Shown here piece after piece: positions 6,845-14,087 of a stretch of DNA of 15,603 bases. This DNA comes from Clostridium sp. CAG:1193 (GTDB taxonomy: Bacteria; Bacillota_I; Bacilli_A; RF39; UBA660). The stretch spans positions 5,064 through 20,666 of the forward strand of contig HF990794.1 of assembly GCA_000436255.1 (NCBI GenBank), given 5' to 3'. The number at the start of each line of letters is the position of its first letter. Within the stretch, counting starts at the first letter, position 1. The notes under the pieces were generated by a model. The model saw nothing but the letters and a program-made list of their open reading frames with translations. It was not told the origin of the DNA and did no database searches. The position numbers and the translations under genes were made by a program.

Positions 6845-7225
6845 ATGAAAGAAAAATTATTAAATTTGTTAAATAATGCAAGAAGTGATTTTTTTCATTT
6901 CCCAGTAAGTTCAATAATTGTTACAAATGATGGGCGTGAGTTTTATGGTGTTAATGTAGAAACTTCTAGTCCAGCAGCAGGTGTATGTGCAGAAAGGAAT
7001 GCTCTTTATAATGCAATTAGTAATGGTGTAAAAAAAGAAGATATAAAAGAAATACATGTGATGAGTAATAATGGGGTATATCCGTGCTTTATATGTAGAG
7101 CATCTTTAATAGATTATTGCCCACTTTCTACTAAAATAATTGTTTATGATAAGTTAGGTAATACAAAAGAAGCTATTTTAAAAGATTTATGTACACATTC
7201 ATTTAGTAGTGAGGATTTATTATGA
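6845..7225 (+). CDS. cdd: cytidine deaminase, somewhat diverged
   Basis: A 126-residue homolog of tetrameric cytidine deaminase, which converts cytidine and deoxycytidine to uridines in salvage. The core GVNVETSSPAAGVCAERNA spans 35-53, with the zinc/catalytic CAE at 48-50 and the second zinc pair in PCFIC at 80-84. The Gln usually following the second Cys pair (CRQ) is Ala here (CRA), and the N-terminal F-x-V-G-A-A block reads FPVSSI, so it is diverged but complete in metal ligands. AAGGAGGA precedes ATG 6845. It ends in an ATGA overlap with era. The location between dgkA and era supports the assignment. Confidence 0.88.
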   Translation: MKEKLLNLLNNARSDFFHFPVSSIIVTNDGREFYGVNVETSSPAAGVCAERNALYNAISNGVKKEDIKEIHVMSNNGVYPCFICRASLIDYCPLSTKIIVYDKLGNTKEAILKDLCTHSFSSEDLL

Positions 7226-8106
7226 GAAGTGGATTTGTAAGTATAGTAGGAAGACCTAATGTAGGTAAATCAACATTACTAAATACAATACTAGATAGAA
7301 AAATAGCAATTGTAAGTGATAAGGCACAAACTACAAGAAATAATATAATGGGTATTTATCATGAAGATGATGCTGAAATTATATTTATAGATACACCAGG
7401 AATTCATAAACCTAAACATAATTTAGGTAAAGCATTAAATAGTAAAGCATATTATTCAATTAATGATGTAGATATTATTTTACTTGTAGTAGATATATCT
7501 TTAAATTTAGGACCTGGAGATAAGTTTGTAATTGATAAATTAAAAGATATAAACAAACCTGTAATACTTGTTTTAAATAAAATAGATAAAATAAGAAAAG
7601 AGACAATATTAAATAAAATTAATGAATATAAAGATTTATATGATTTTTGTGAGATAGTACCTGTTTCTGTAATTGATAAGAAAGATGTAAAAATACTTAT
7701 TAATGTAATTAAAAAATATTTAACTGATGATATAAAATATTATGATAATGATTACATTACTGATAAACCGGCTGAATTCTTTATTTCAGAATACGTAAGA
7801 GAAAAAATACTTAATTATACTAGTGATGAGGTTCCTCATGCGATTACATGTGTAACTGAAAATATAAAATATGGTAAAGATTCGGTTGAAGTAGATGTTT
7901 TAATAATAGTTGAAAGAGATAATTTAAAGAAAATAATTGTTGGCCATAATGGAGAAATGATTAAGAAAATTGGCATTGAATCAAGAAAAGATATAGAATC
8001 TTTGCTTGGTAAGAAAGTATATTTAAATCTTTTTGTTAAGACAATAAATAAATGGAGAGATAAAGAAAAATACTTACTTGAATTTGGTTATAAAAATAAT
8101 GAATAA
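7222..8106 (+). CDS. era: GTPase Era, ribosome assembly
   Basis: A 294-residue full-length Era. G1 GRPNVGKS is at 10-17, the switch QTTRNN at 36-41, G3 DTPG at 57-60, G4 NKID at 119-122, and a PVSV G5-like stretch follows. The C-terminal KH domain shows IVGHNGEMIKKIG and KVYLNLFVKTINKWR. Era binds the 3' end of 16S rRNA during 30S assembly, next to the site where YbeY works, which explains their frequent linkage. ATG 7222 overlaps the cdd stop by four bases. A hairpin and the tiny yqzL follow. Confidence 0.98.
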   Translation: MRSGFVSIVGRPNVGKSTLLNTILDRKIAIVSDKAQTTRNNIMGIYHEDDAEIIFIDTPGIHKPKHNLGKALNSKAYYSINDVDIILLVVDISLNLGPGDKFVIDKLKDINKPVILVLNKIDKIRKETILNKINEYKDLYDFCEIVPVSVIDKKDVKILINVIKKYLTDDIKYYDNDYITDKPAEFFISEYVREKILNYTSDEVPHAITCVTENIKYGKDSVEVDVLIIVERDNLKKIIVGHNGEMIKKIGIESRKDIESLLGKKVYLNLFVKTINKWRDKEKYLLEFGYKNNE

Positions 8107-8116
8107 AAAATAATAT

Positions 8117-8151
8117 AAGTGTCCACCATTAAATAGAAAGGGTGGACATTT
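8117..8151 (+). promoter_or_regulatory. hairpin covering the ribosome site of yqzL
   Basis: TGTCCACC (8120-8127) pairs perfectly with GGTGGACA (8141-8148), extendable outward by one G-T and two A-T pairs to 8117/8151, with a 13-base loop. The right arm and the loop end carry the purine-rich AGAAAGGGTGG, the only ribosome site for the ATG at 8152. No T-run follows the stem, so it is not an ordinary terminator. Its position suggests a translational switch or an mRNA stability element; this is inference. Confidence 0.6.
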
Positions 8152-8244
8152 ATGACTAAAGAAGAAATGTGGAATTTATTTAAAAAGACAGGGAATATTA
8201 CATATTATTTGAAATACAAAGAAATGATTAAGAAAGGAAAATAA
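8152..8244 (+). CDS. yqzL: YqzL-like small protein
   Basis: A 30-codon gene between era and recO, which is exactly the position of yqzL in Bacillus. The product reads MTKEEMWNLFKKTGNITYYL followed by KYKEMIKKGK. The W-x-L/F-F-x-x-T-G-x-I/V-x-x-Y-L-x-(Y/F)-K-E pattern is that of the YqzL family, but this copy is shorter than Bacillus YqzL (about 47 residues). Function is unknown in the family. Its stop is one base from the recO ATG, so recO is probably translated by coupling with it. Both gene position and pattern support it in spite of the small size. Confidence 0.78.
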   Translation: MTKEEMWNLFKKTGNITYYLKYKEMIKKGK

Positions 8245-8245
8245 T

Positions 8246-8989
8246 ATGAAGGATGTTTTGGGTATTATTTTAAAAGAAAGAGATTATGGTGAATCTAGTA
8301 AAATACTAGATCTTTTCACTAAAGAATATGGAATAATTGGAGTGATATCTAAAGGATCAAAGAAAGTTAAAAGCACACTTAGTGGGGTTTCAACTAAAAT
8401 AACTTATGGAACATTTCATATATATTATAAAGATGGAAAACTATCAACTTTAACTAGTGTTGATATTATAAATCCTTTTGTTAATATAAAAAAAGATATA
8501 TTAAATATTAGTTATGCAACATATTTATCTGAACTTACTTTACAAGTAGCTAAACAAACAAGTGCAGTAAGTGAAATATTTGATTTATTAATAAGTGCAC
8601 TTGTTAAAATAAATGATGGATATGATCCGCTTGTAATAACTAATATTTTAGAACTTAAATATTTAAATTATTTAGGAGTAAGTCCTATATTAGATAAATG
8701 TGGTAGTTGTGGGAAAGTTGATAATATACTTACATTATCCCCATATAAAAATGGTCTTATATGTAATAGATGTAGAACTAATGAAAAAATAGTTAATTTA
8801 AAAACCATTAAATATATAAGGATGTATTATTATCTAGATATATCAAAAATAACTAAAATAGAAATGGATTACAAGATTAAAAATGAAATAGATGATTTCC
8901 TTACTGAATATTATAGTGTTCATACGGGATTATACTTAAATTCAAAAGAATTTATAAATGAGTTAAAAAAAGTTAATATATATGTATAG
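8246..8989 (+). CDS. recO: DNA repair protein RecO
   Basis: A 247-residue RecO. The N-terminal OB-fold begins MKDVLGIILKERDYGESSKI and includes the GIIGVISKGSKK strand. A helical C-terminal domain carries four Cys at 152, 155, 173 and 176 (CGSC...CNRC) forming a zinc site, as in the Gram-positive and Deinococcus proteins. RecO anneals SSB-coated DNA and loads RecA with RecR. The start ATG lies one base after the yqzL stop; the purine-rich AAGAAAGGAAAA within yqzL can serve as its ribosome site. It is the last gene of the long cluster; no clear hairpin terminator follows. Confidence 0.96.
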   Translation: MKDVLGIILKERDYGESSKILDLFTKEYGIIGVISKGSKKVKSTLSGVSTKITYGTFHIYYKDGKLSTLTSVDIINPFVNIKKDILNISYATYLSELTLQVAKQTSAVSEIFDLLISALVKINDGYDPLVITNILELKYLNYLGVSPILDKCGSCGKVDNILTLSPYKNGLICNRCRTNEKIVNLKTIKYIRMYYYLDISKITKIEMDYKIKNEIDDFLTEYYSVHTGLYLNSKEFINELKKVNIYV

Positions 8990-8996
8990 AAATAAG

Positions 8997-9025
8997 TTGA
9001 CTTAAATTTAGTTTTGACTTATACT
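8997..9025 (+). promoter_or_regulatory. sigma-A promoter for the glyS T-box leader
   Basis: TTGACT at 8997-9002, a 17-base spacer, TATACT at 9020-9025: five of six in both boxes. Start expected near 9032. A second TTGACT at 9014-9019 has only the poor TATTAA at 18 bases and is less likely. Confidence 0.8.
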
Positions 9026-9031
9026 TTACTT

Positions 9032-9160
9032 ATATTTTATTAATGCGATGATGAAGGTGGAGACTTCTAGCAATAAACAAAGAGAGATTCATAAGAATAA
9101 GTAAGGTGGAACCGCCCATAAAAGGGTCCTTACATTTTTAGGAATCTTTTTATTTTTTTT
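9032..9160 (+). promoter_or_regulatory. T-box riboswitch (glycine), with very short Stem I
   Basis: The T-box core AAGGTGGAACCGCC is at 9103-9116; TGGA is complementary to the UCCA end expected for tRNA-Gly. An antiterminator can form from GTAAGG (9101-9106) with CCTTAC (9128-9133), with an inner CCC/GGG helix and the T-box bulge. A competing terminator is at 9120-9150. A Stem III-like hairpin ATTC-ATAA-GAAT is at 9087-9098. Stem I begins with the usual GCGATGATG (9045-9053) but collapses to GAAG-GTGGAGA-CTTC (9053-9067). The loop holds GGA (9059-9061), a glycine codon and probable specifier. Since the promoter starts RNA at about 9032, no longer Stem I can exist upstream. Uncharged tRNA-Gly would allow read-through into glyS. 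Confidence 0.88.
9120..9160 (+). terminator. T-box-controlled terminator upstream of glyS
   Basis: AAAAGGGTCCT (9120-9130) pairs with AGGAATCTTTT (9140-9150), eleven positions with one G-A mismatch and one G-T pair, a nine-base loop, then TATTTTTTTT. The left arm shares GGG and CCT with the antiterminator, so the two folds are mutually exclusive. Confidence 0.8.
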
Positions 9161-9173
9161 GGAGGTATTTATT

Positions 9174-10535
9174 ATGAAAATGGAAGATATGGTTAATTAT
9201 TGTAAACAATATGGTTTTATATTTCAAGGAAGTGAAATATACGGAGGACTTGCTAATACTTGGGATTATGGACCTCTTGGAAGTAGGCTTAAAAATAATG
9301 TTAAAGATGCATGGAGAAAAAGATTTATACAAGAAAGAAATAATAGTTATGAATTAGATGCTGATATATTAATGCATCCAAGAGTATGGGAAGCTTCTGG
9401 ACACGTTGGTGGTTTTTCTGATCCACTTATAGATTGTAAACATTGTAAAATGAGACTTAGAGCAGATAATTTAATTGAATCTTTTGATGAAAATGCACAT
9501 CCTGATTTAATGAGTGAAAGTGAAATGATGACTTATATTAGAGAAAATAAAGTGCCATGTACTAAATGTGGGCATTCTGATTTTACTGATATTAGAGAAT
9601 TTAATCTTATGTTTGAAACTAAAAGAGGAGTTACTAAAGATTCAAAAAGCACAATATATTTAAGACCAGAAAATGCCCAAGGAGAATATGTTAATTTCTT
9701 AAATGTATTAAGAAGTATGAGATGTAAGTTGCCATTTAGTATAGGTCAAATAGGTAAAGCATTTAGAAATGAGATAACTCCCGGTAATTTTACATTTAGA
9801 ACTATTGAATTTGAACAAATGGAATTTCAAACTTTTTGTCATGAGGGTGATGATGAAAAGTTATATGAATATTTTAAAGAATATGGTAAAAAATTTTATA
9901 TGGATTTAGGTATAAAAGAAGATCATTTAAGATTTCATGATCATGAGAAGTTAGCATTTTATGCTAAAAGTGCATGCGATATTGAATATAAATTCCCATT
10001 TGGTTTTGGAGAGATTAATGGTACACATAACAGAACTAATTATGATTTAAGTAAACATACTGAATTTAGTGGTGTTAAACAAGAATACGTTGATCCAGTT
10101 ACTAATGAAAGATTTATTCCATATATTATTGAATCTACTTATGGATTAGATAGAAGCGTTTTAGCATTCTTATTTGAAGCATATACTAATGAAACTTTAG
10201 AAGATGGTACTACAAGAGAAGTATTAAAACTTCATCCATACTTATCACCATATAAAGTAACAGTATTACCACTTGTTAAAAAATTACATGGAGATAAAGC
10301 TACAAAAATAACTGAAATGTTATCAAAATCATTTATGACTATGTATGATGAATCTGGCTCTATTGGAAAAAGATATAGAAGAAGTGATGCAATTGGTACT
10401 CCATTTTGTGTTACAATAGATGATGAGACTATAAATAATAATACTGTAACAATAAGAGATAGGGATACTATGAAACAAGTTACTATAAGTGTTGATGATA
10501 TAGTTAATTATGTATCAGATAGAATTAAATTTTAA
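9174..10535 (+). CDS. glyS: glycyl-tRNA synthetase, dimeric single-chain type
   Basis: A 453-residue class II GlyRS of the alpha-2 type (not the GlyQ/GlyS tetramer). It starts MKMEDMVNYCKQYGFIFQGS followed by YGGLANTWDYGPLG. It has a zinc-like CKHC...CTKC insertion (88, 91, 129, 132), YLRPENAQG at 162-170, motif 2 FRNEITPGNFTFRTIEFEQ from 197, motif 3 ESTYGLDRSVLAF near 325-340, and a C-terminal anticodon-binding domain. It attaches glycine to tRNA-Gly. ATG 9174 has GGAGGT seven bases upstream; a TTG at 9159 would lie before that site and in the terminator T-run and is rejected. Expression is set by the T-box leader. Many Bacillota carry the tetrameric enzyme at this place after recO, so the gene type is notable. 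Confidence 0.98.
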   Translation: MKMEDMVNYCKQYGFIFQGSEIYGGLANTWDYGPLGSRLKNNVKDAWRKRFIQERNNSYELDADILMHPRVWEASGHVGGFSDPLIDCKHCKMRLRADNLIESFDENAHPDLMSESEMMTYIRENKVPCTKCGHSDFTDIREFNLMFETKRGVTKDSKSTIYLRPENAQGEYVNFLNVLRSMRCKLPFSIGQIGKAFRNEITPGNFTFRTIEFEQMEFQTFCHEGDDEKLYEYFKEYGKKFYMDLGIKEDHLRFHDHEKLAFYAKSACDIEYKFPFGFGEINGTHNRTNYDLSKHTEFSGVKQEYVDPVTNERFIPYIIESTYGLDRSVLAFLFEAYTNETLEDGTTREVLKLHPYLSPYKVTVLPLVKKLHGDKATKITEMLSKSFMTMYDESGSIGKRYRRSDAIGTPFCVTIDDETINNNTVTIRDRDTMKQVTISVDDIVNYVSDRIKF

Positions 10536-10540
10536 TATAA

Positions 10541-10565
10541 AGGATAGTTTATCTATTCTTTTTTT
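10541..10565 (+). terminator. intrinsic terminator of glyS
   Basis: AGGATAG (10541-10547) pairs with CTATTCT (10553-10559), one G-T wobble, five-base loop, followed by a T-run to 10565. Six bases after the glyS stop. Confidence 0.8.
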
Positions 10566-10573
10566 GATATAAT
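10565..10573 (+). promoter_or_regulatory. extended -10 promoter for lepA
   Basis: TGATATAAT is a full TGn plus consensus TATAAT directly after the glyS T-run. No -35 of note. Start near 10580, coinciding with the AGGTGA ribosome site, so the leader is about a dozen bases. Confidence 0.6.
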
Positions 10574-10591
10574 AGCGATAGGTGATTTTTT

Positions 10592-12373
10592 ATGGATATA
10601 AAAAATGTTAGAAATTTTAGTATAATTGCACATATTGATCATGGTAAAAGTACTCTTTGCGATAGAATACTTGAATATACTGGTGCGATAAGTGAAAGAG
10701 AAAAAAAAGACCAACTTTTAGATTCAATGGATTTAGAGCGTGAACGTGGTATTACAATTAAACTTAATGCAGTTGAAATAAAATATAAAAATTATTTACT
10801 TCATTTAATAGATACTCCTGGGCATGTTGATTTTACATATGAAGTATCTAGAAGTCTTGCTGCATGTGAAGGTGCTATATTAGTTGTAGATGCAACACAA
10901 GGAATAGAGGCTCAAACTATTGCTAATTTATATTTAGCTCTTTCTCATGATTTAACTATAATTCCAGTAATTAATAAGATAGATTTACCTAATGCAGATG
11001 TAGATAGAGTAAAAAAAGAAATAATTGATAATCTTGGATTTAATGAAGATGAAATACTTTTAGTAAGTGCTAAAAATGGTATTGGTATTGATGCATTAGT
11101 AGATGCAATAGTAGGTAGAATACCTGCACCTAAAACTGATAGTAATGTTTTACAAGCATTAATATTTGATAGTGTTTTTGATCCTTATAAGGGCGTAATT
11201 ATATATACTAGAGTATTTAATGGAAGTATTAAAGTTGGAGATAAAATAAAAATGGTTGCAACACATGCAATATATGATGTAGTAGAAGTGGGTGTAAATA
11301 CCCCATTTCCTAAAACTAAAGATGTACTTAATGCAGGAGATGTTGGATATATAACTGCATCTATTAAAAGTATAAGTGATGTAAAAGTAGGAGATACAAT
11401 TACGCATGAAAATGAAGTAGTAGAGGCGCTTACTGGATATAAAGAAATAAAACCAATGGTATTTTGTGGTTTATACCCAATTGATTCAAAAAAATACTTA
11501 GAACTTAAAGAAGCACTTTTAAAACTTAAATTAAATGATGCTTCATTAAACTTTGAACCAGAAACTTCAAAAGCACTAGGATTTGGTTTTAGATGTGGCT
11601 TTTTAGGAATGCTTCATATGGATGTAATAGAAGAAAGAATTGAAAGAGAGTTTAATATAGATTTAATTGCAACAAGTCCAAGTGTAGTTTATGAAGTAAC
11701 TCTTACAGATGGTAGTGTTACAATGATTGAAAATCCAACAAAACTTCCTGATAGAACACTTATTAAAGATATAAAAGAGCCATATATAAAAACTAATATA
11801 TTTACACCAAGTGAATATGTAGGATCAATTATGGAGTTATGTCAAGATAAAAGAGGTACTTTTATAAATATGGATTATATAGATAGTAAACGTGTTAATA
11901 TACATTATGAAATACCTTTATCTGAAATTGTTTATGACTTTTTTGATAAATTAAAAAGTTATACAAAAGGATATGCGTCTTTTGATTATGAATTTATTGG
12001 ATATAAAAGTTCTAATTTAGTAAAGATGGATATATTATTAAATGGTGAAATAGTAGATGCTCTAAGTACTATAGTACATAAAGATTTTGCATATAAAAGA
12101 GGAAAAGTAGTAGTTGAAAATCTAAAGAAAATAATACCAAGACAAATGTTTGAAGTCCCTATTCAAGCATGTATTGGTAATAAAGCAATTGCAAGAGCAG
12201 ATATAAAAGCAATGAGAAAAAATGTACTTGCTAAATGTTATGGCGGAGATGTAACTAGAAAAAGGAAACTGTTAGAGCGTCAAAAAGAAGGTAAGAAAAG
12301 AATGAAAACAGTAGGTTCAGTAGAAATACCTCAAGAAGCATTTTTATCAGTTTTATCAGTAGATGAAAAATAA
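10592..12373 (+). CDS. lepA: elongation factor 4 (LepA), back-translocating GTPase
   Basis: A 593-residue translational GTPase of normal length. G1 AHIDHGKS is at 13-20, switch RGIT at 52-55, G3 DTPGHVD at 74-80, G4 NKIDLP at 128-133, and G5 SAK near 159-161. The C-terminal LepA-specific domain has NVLAKCYGGDVTRKRKLLER and KKRMKTVGSVEIPQEAFLSV (in two parts). EF4 acts on stalled or mis-assembled ribosomes and is membrane-associated under normal conditions. AGGTGA lies six bases before ATG 10592. It is a separate transcription unit with its own -10 and its own terminator. lepA followed by hemW is a common Firmicutes order; hrcA-grpE-dnaK, usual next, are absent here. Confidence 0.99.
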   Translation: MDIKNVRNFSIIAHIDHGKSTLCDRILEYTGAISEREKKDQLLDSMDLERERGITIKLNAVEIKYKNYLLHLIDTPGHVDFTYEVSRSLAACEGAILVVDATQGIEAQTIANLYLALSHDLTIIPVINKIDLPNADVDRVKKEIIDNLGFNEDEILLVSAKNGIGIDALVDAIVGRIPAPKTDSNVLQALIFDSVFDPYKGVIIYTRVFNGSIKVGDKIKMVATHAIYDVVEVGVNTPFPKTKDVLNAGDVGYITASIKSISDVKVGDTITHENEVVEALTGYKEIKPMVFCGLYPIDSKKYLELKEALLKLKLNDASLNFEPETSKALGFGFRCGFLGMLHMDVIEERIEREFNIDLIATSPSVVYEVTLTDGSVTMIENPTKLPDRTLIKDIKEPYIKTNIFTPSEYVGSIMELCQDKRGTFINMDYIDSKRVNIHYEIPLSEIVYDFFDKLKSYTKGYASFDYEFIGYKSSNLVKMDILLNGEIVDALSTIVHKDFAYKRGKVVVENLKKIIPRQMFEVPIQACIGNKAIARADIKAMRKNVLAKCYGGDVTRKRKLLERQKEGKKRMKTVGSVEIPQEAFLSVLSVDEK

Positions 12374-12380
12374 ATTTGTA

Positions 12381-12410
12381 AAGTAGTGTAAAAAACTACT
12401 TCTTTTTTTT
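12381..12410 (+). terminator. intrinsic terminator of lepA
   Basis: AAGTAGT (12381-12387) and ACTACTT (12395-12401) are perfectly complementary, seven-base loop, followed by C and eight T. Confidence 0.85.
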
Positions 12411-12417
12411 ATTATTA

Positions 12418-12426
12418 TGTTATACT
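12418..12426 (+). promoter_or_regulatory. extended -10 promoter for hemW
   Basis: TGTTATACT is TGn plus TATACT (five of six), eight bases after the lepA T-run. The -35 region is weak. Start near 12433, leaving a leader of about 27 bases. Confidence 0.55.
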
Positions 12427-12459
12427 AAATGTGTAAGTTGGTTTTGGAGTAGTGATAAT

Positions 12460-13542
12460 ATGGTGTCAGTATACATTCATATTCCATTTTGTAATAGCAT
12501 TTGTACGTATTGTGACTTTTGCAAATTAAAGTATGATAAAAAATGGATAAATGATTACTTAGATAGTTTAAAAGAAGAAGTAATTAATAATTATAAGGGT
12601 GAAGATATAAAAACTCTTTATATAGGCGGCGGAACCCCTTCTATATTATCTATAGATGAGTTAAATAAATTATTTGAAATAGTTAATTTGTTTAAACTAG
12701 AAAAACTAGAAGAATTTACTTTTGAATGTAATATTGAATCAATTACTAACGAGAAATTAATACTACTTAAGAAAAATAATGTAAATAGATTAAGTATAGG
12801 CATTGAAACATTTAATCCTAAGTTTTTAAAATTATTAAATAGACATCATACTAAAGAAGAAGTATTTGATAAAATTGAACTTGCTAAAATGATTGGATTT
12901 AATAATATAAATGTAGATTTAATGTATGCTCTTCCAGGCGAAACTATAGAAGATGTTGAAAGTGATATTGATGAAATACTAAAATTAAATGTTTCTCATA
13001 TATCTTGTTATTCACTTATGATTATGCCTAATACTAAATTATACATAGATAAATATAGTGAAATAGATGAAGATACTGATTATGATATGTATAAATATAT
13101 AGAAAAAAGACTTACTAATAGAGGATATAATCATTATGAAATAAGTAATTATAGTAAGAAAAATATGGAATCTAAACATAACTTAGTATATTGGAGTAAT
13201 GAATATTATTACGGTTTTGGTCTTAGTGCGAGTGGTTATTTAAAAGGTTATAGATATGATAATACTAAGAATTTAAATAAATATATTAATAGAAATTATA
13301 TTAAAAAGATATATAAGATAACAAAAGAAGATGAAGAAAAGTATGAACTAATGCTTGGATTTAGAAAAAAGGAGGGTATTAATAAAGAAAAATTTAAAAA
13401 CAAATTTAAAAAAGATATACATCTTGTAAAAAATATAAATGATATGCTTAATAAAAATATGTTAGAAGAAAACGATGAGTTTATATATATAAAAGATGAA
13501 TGGATTTACAAATCAAATGAAATTTTAGTAAGGTTAATATAG
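12460..13542 (+). CDS. hemW: radical SAM heme chaperone HemW
   Basis: A 360-residue HemN/HemW-like radical SAM protein. YIHIPFCNSICTYCDFC carries the iron-sulfur motif CxxxCxxC at 11, 15 and 18, with an extra Cys at 21. YIGGGTPS follows at 54-61, and NINVDLMYALPGET with the SAM-binding barrel continues to about 230. The short N-terminus without the HemN extension marks it as HemW, a heme-trafficking chaperone, not a coproporphyrinogen dehydrogenase. Whether this organism makes or imports heme is not visible. GGAG at 12446-12449 lies ten bases before ATG 12460. The end is Lys/Asn-rich and the HemW C-terminal domain looks degenerate but complete. The next gene follows after eight bases. Confidence 0.93.
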   Translation: MVSVYIHIPFCNSICTYCDFCKLKYDKKWINDYLDSLKEEVINNYKGEDIKTLYIGGGTPSILSIDELNKLFEIVNLFKLEKLEEFTFECNIESITNEKLILLKKNNVNRLSIGIETFNPKFLKLLNRHHTKEEVFDKIELAKMIGFNNINVDLMYALPGETIEDVESDIDEILKLNVSHISCYSLMIMPNTKLYIDKYSEIDEDTDYDMYKYIEKRLTNRGYNHYEISNYSKKNMESKHNLVYWSNEYYYGFGLSASGYLKGYRYDNTKNLNKYINRNYIKKIYKITKEDEEKYELMLGFRKKEGINKEKFKNKFKKDIHLVKNINDMLNKNMLEENDEFIYIKDEWIYKSNEILVRLI

Positions 13543-13550
13543 GGTGGGTT

Positions 13551-13844
13551 ATGGATATAGTTTATGAAATAAGTTATAAGTTATATTGTGTTTTTGAAGA
13601 ACAATATGTATTAGTAGATGAGTGTATGAGTTTAAATGGATTATTTATGCGTCTTCAAGAATTAAGAAGAAGTGAGTTTAAAAGATTTTTAATTATTCAA
13701 AAGATAAATGACGGAGAATGTCCAATATTTGCAGGATATAATAATGAGGATATAAAAAGATTTAAAAGTGATGCGTTTATTCCATATGAAAATAAAAAAT
13801 GTGGTAATAAAGAAAAAGTAAAAACAAAGAAATATAATGGTTAA
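13551..13844 (+). CDS. hypothetical protein, 97 residues
   Basis: A small soluble protein that I do not recognise. It starts MDIVYEISYKLYCVFEEQYV, then a helix-like LNGLFMRLQELRRSEFKRFL, a turn KINDGECPIF, and a basic tail KKCGNKEKVKTKKYNG. No signal peptide, membrane segment or known motif is visible. GGGTGGG at 13542-13548, starting on the last base of the hemW stop, precedes the ATG, so it is co-transcribed with hemW. A hairpin terminator overlaps its stop. Good ribosome site, tight spacing and its own terminator support that it is real. Confidence 0.72.
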   Translation: MDIVYEISYKLYCVFEEQYVLVDECMSLNGLFMRLQELRRSEFKRFLIIQKINDGECPIFAGYNNEDIKRFKSDAFIPYENKKCGNKEKVKTKKYNG

Positions 13845-13858
13845 GTTATGTTTTTTTT
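13830..13858 (+). terminator. intrinsic terminator of hemW unit
   Basis: AAATATAAT (13830-13838) pairs with GTTATGTTT (13845-13853) with two G-T wobbles and a six-base loop that contains the stop codon, followed by T to 13858. AT-rich, so modest stability. Confidence 0.55.
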
Positions 13859-13917
13859 ATAGATAAGATTATAAACTTAAGCAGATATAGATTTTTATTT
13901 ACAAAAATTTAAAAATA

Positions 13918-14087
13918 ATGGCTTCTAAAAAGGTAAAAATTGATGTGTACGATTTAACACTTGGGGTCTTATTACTACTATAGGACTATTTATTATAATA
14001 TTAGTAGAAGATTTTTGGTATTTAGGCTTAATTCTTACATTATTGTCAACTACTACTGGTGTAAAAGCTATTCCAAAAAAGAAATAA
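13918..14087 (+). pseudogene. small membrane-protein gene with a one-base frameshift
   Basis: The frame from ATG 13918 reads MASKKVKIDVYDLTLG and then hits TAG at 13981. The -1 frame directly beyond reads LITTIGLFIIILVEDFWYLG, continues LILTLLSTTTGVKAIPKKK and stops at 14087, a clear membrane segment with a basic tail. One more G in the GGGG run at 13963-13966 would join both into a protein of 56 residues. The second frame has no start codon of its own and is closed upstream by TGA at 13941. Either a real deletion or a sequencing/assembly error. No ribosome site precedes the ATG. The stretch 13859-13917 holds nothing I recognise. Family unknown. Confidence 0.6.

Noticed and set aside
9150..9332. 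Minus-strand frame opposite the start of glyS
   Set aside because: Overlaps the T-box T-run and the glyS N-terminus; low-complexity product without start signals.
11159..11407. Minus-strand frame inside lepA
   Set aside because: Tyr/Ile/Ser-rich antisense of a conserved GTPase; no supporting signals.
12618..12803. Minus-strand frame inside hemW
   Set aside because: No ribosome site, low-complexity Ser/Leu/Asn product.
13960..13983. Programmed ribosomal frameshift at the G-run
   Set aside because: A -1 slip from CTT GGG GTC does not fit the X XXY YYZ rule, and +1 slippage on GGGG leads to the wrong frame; an indel explains it better.
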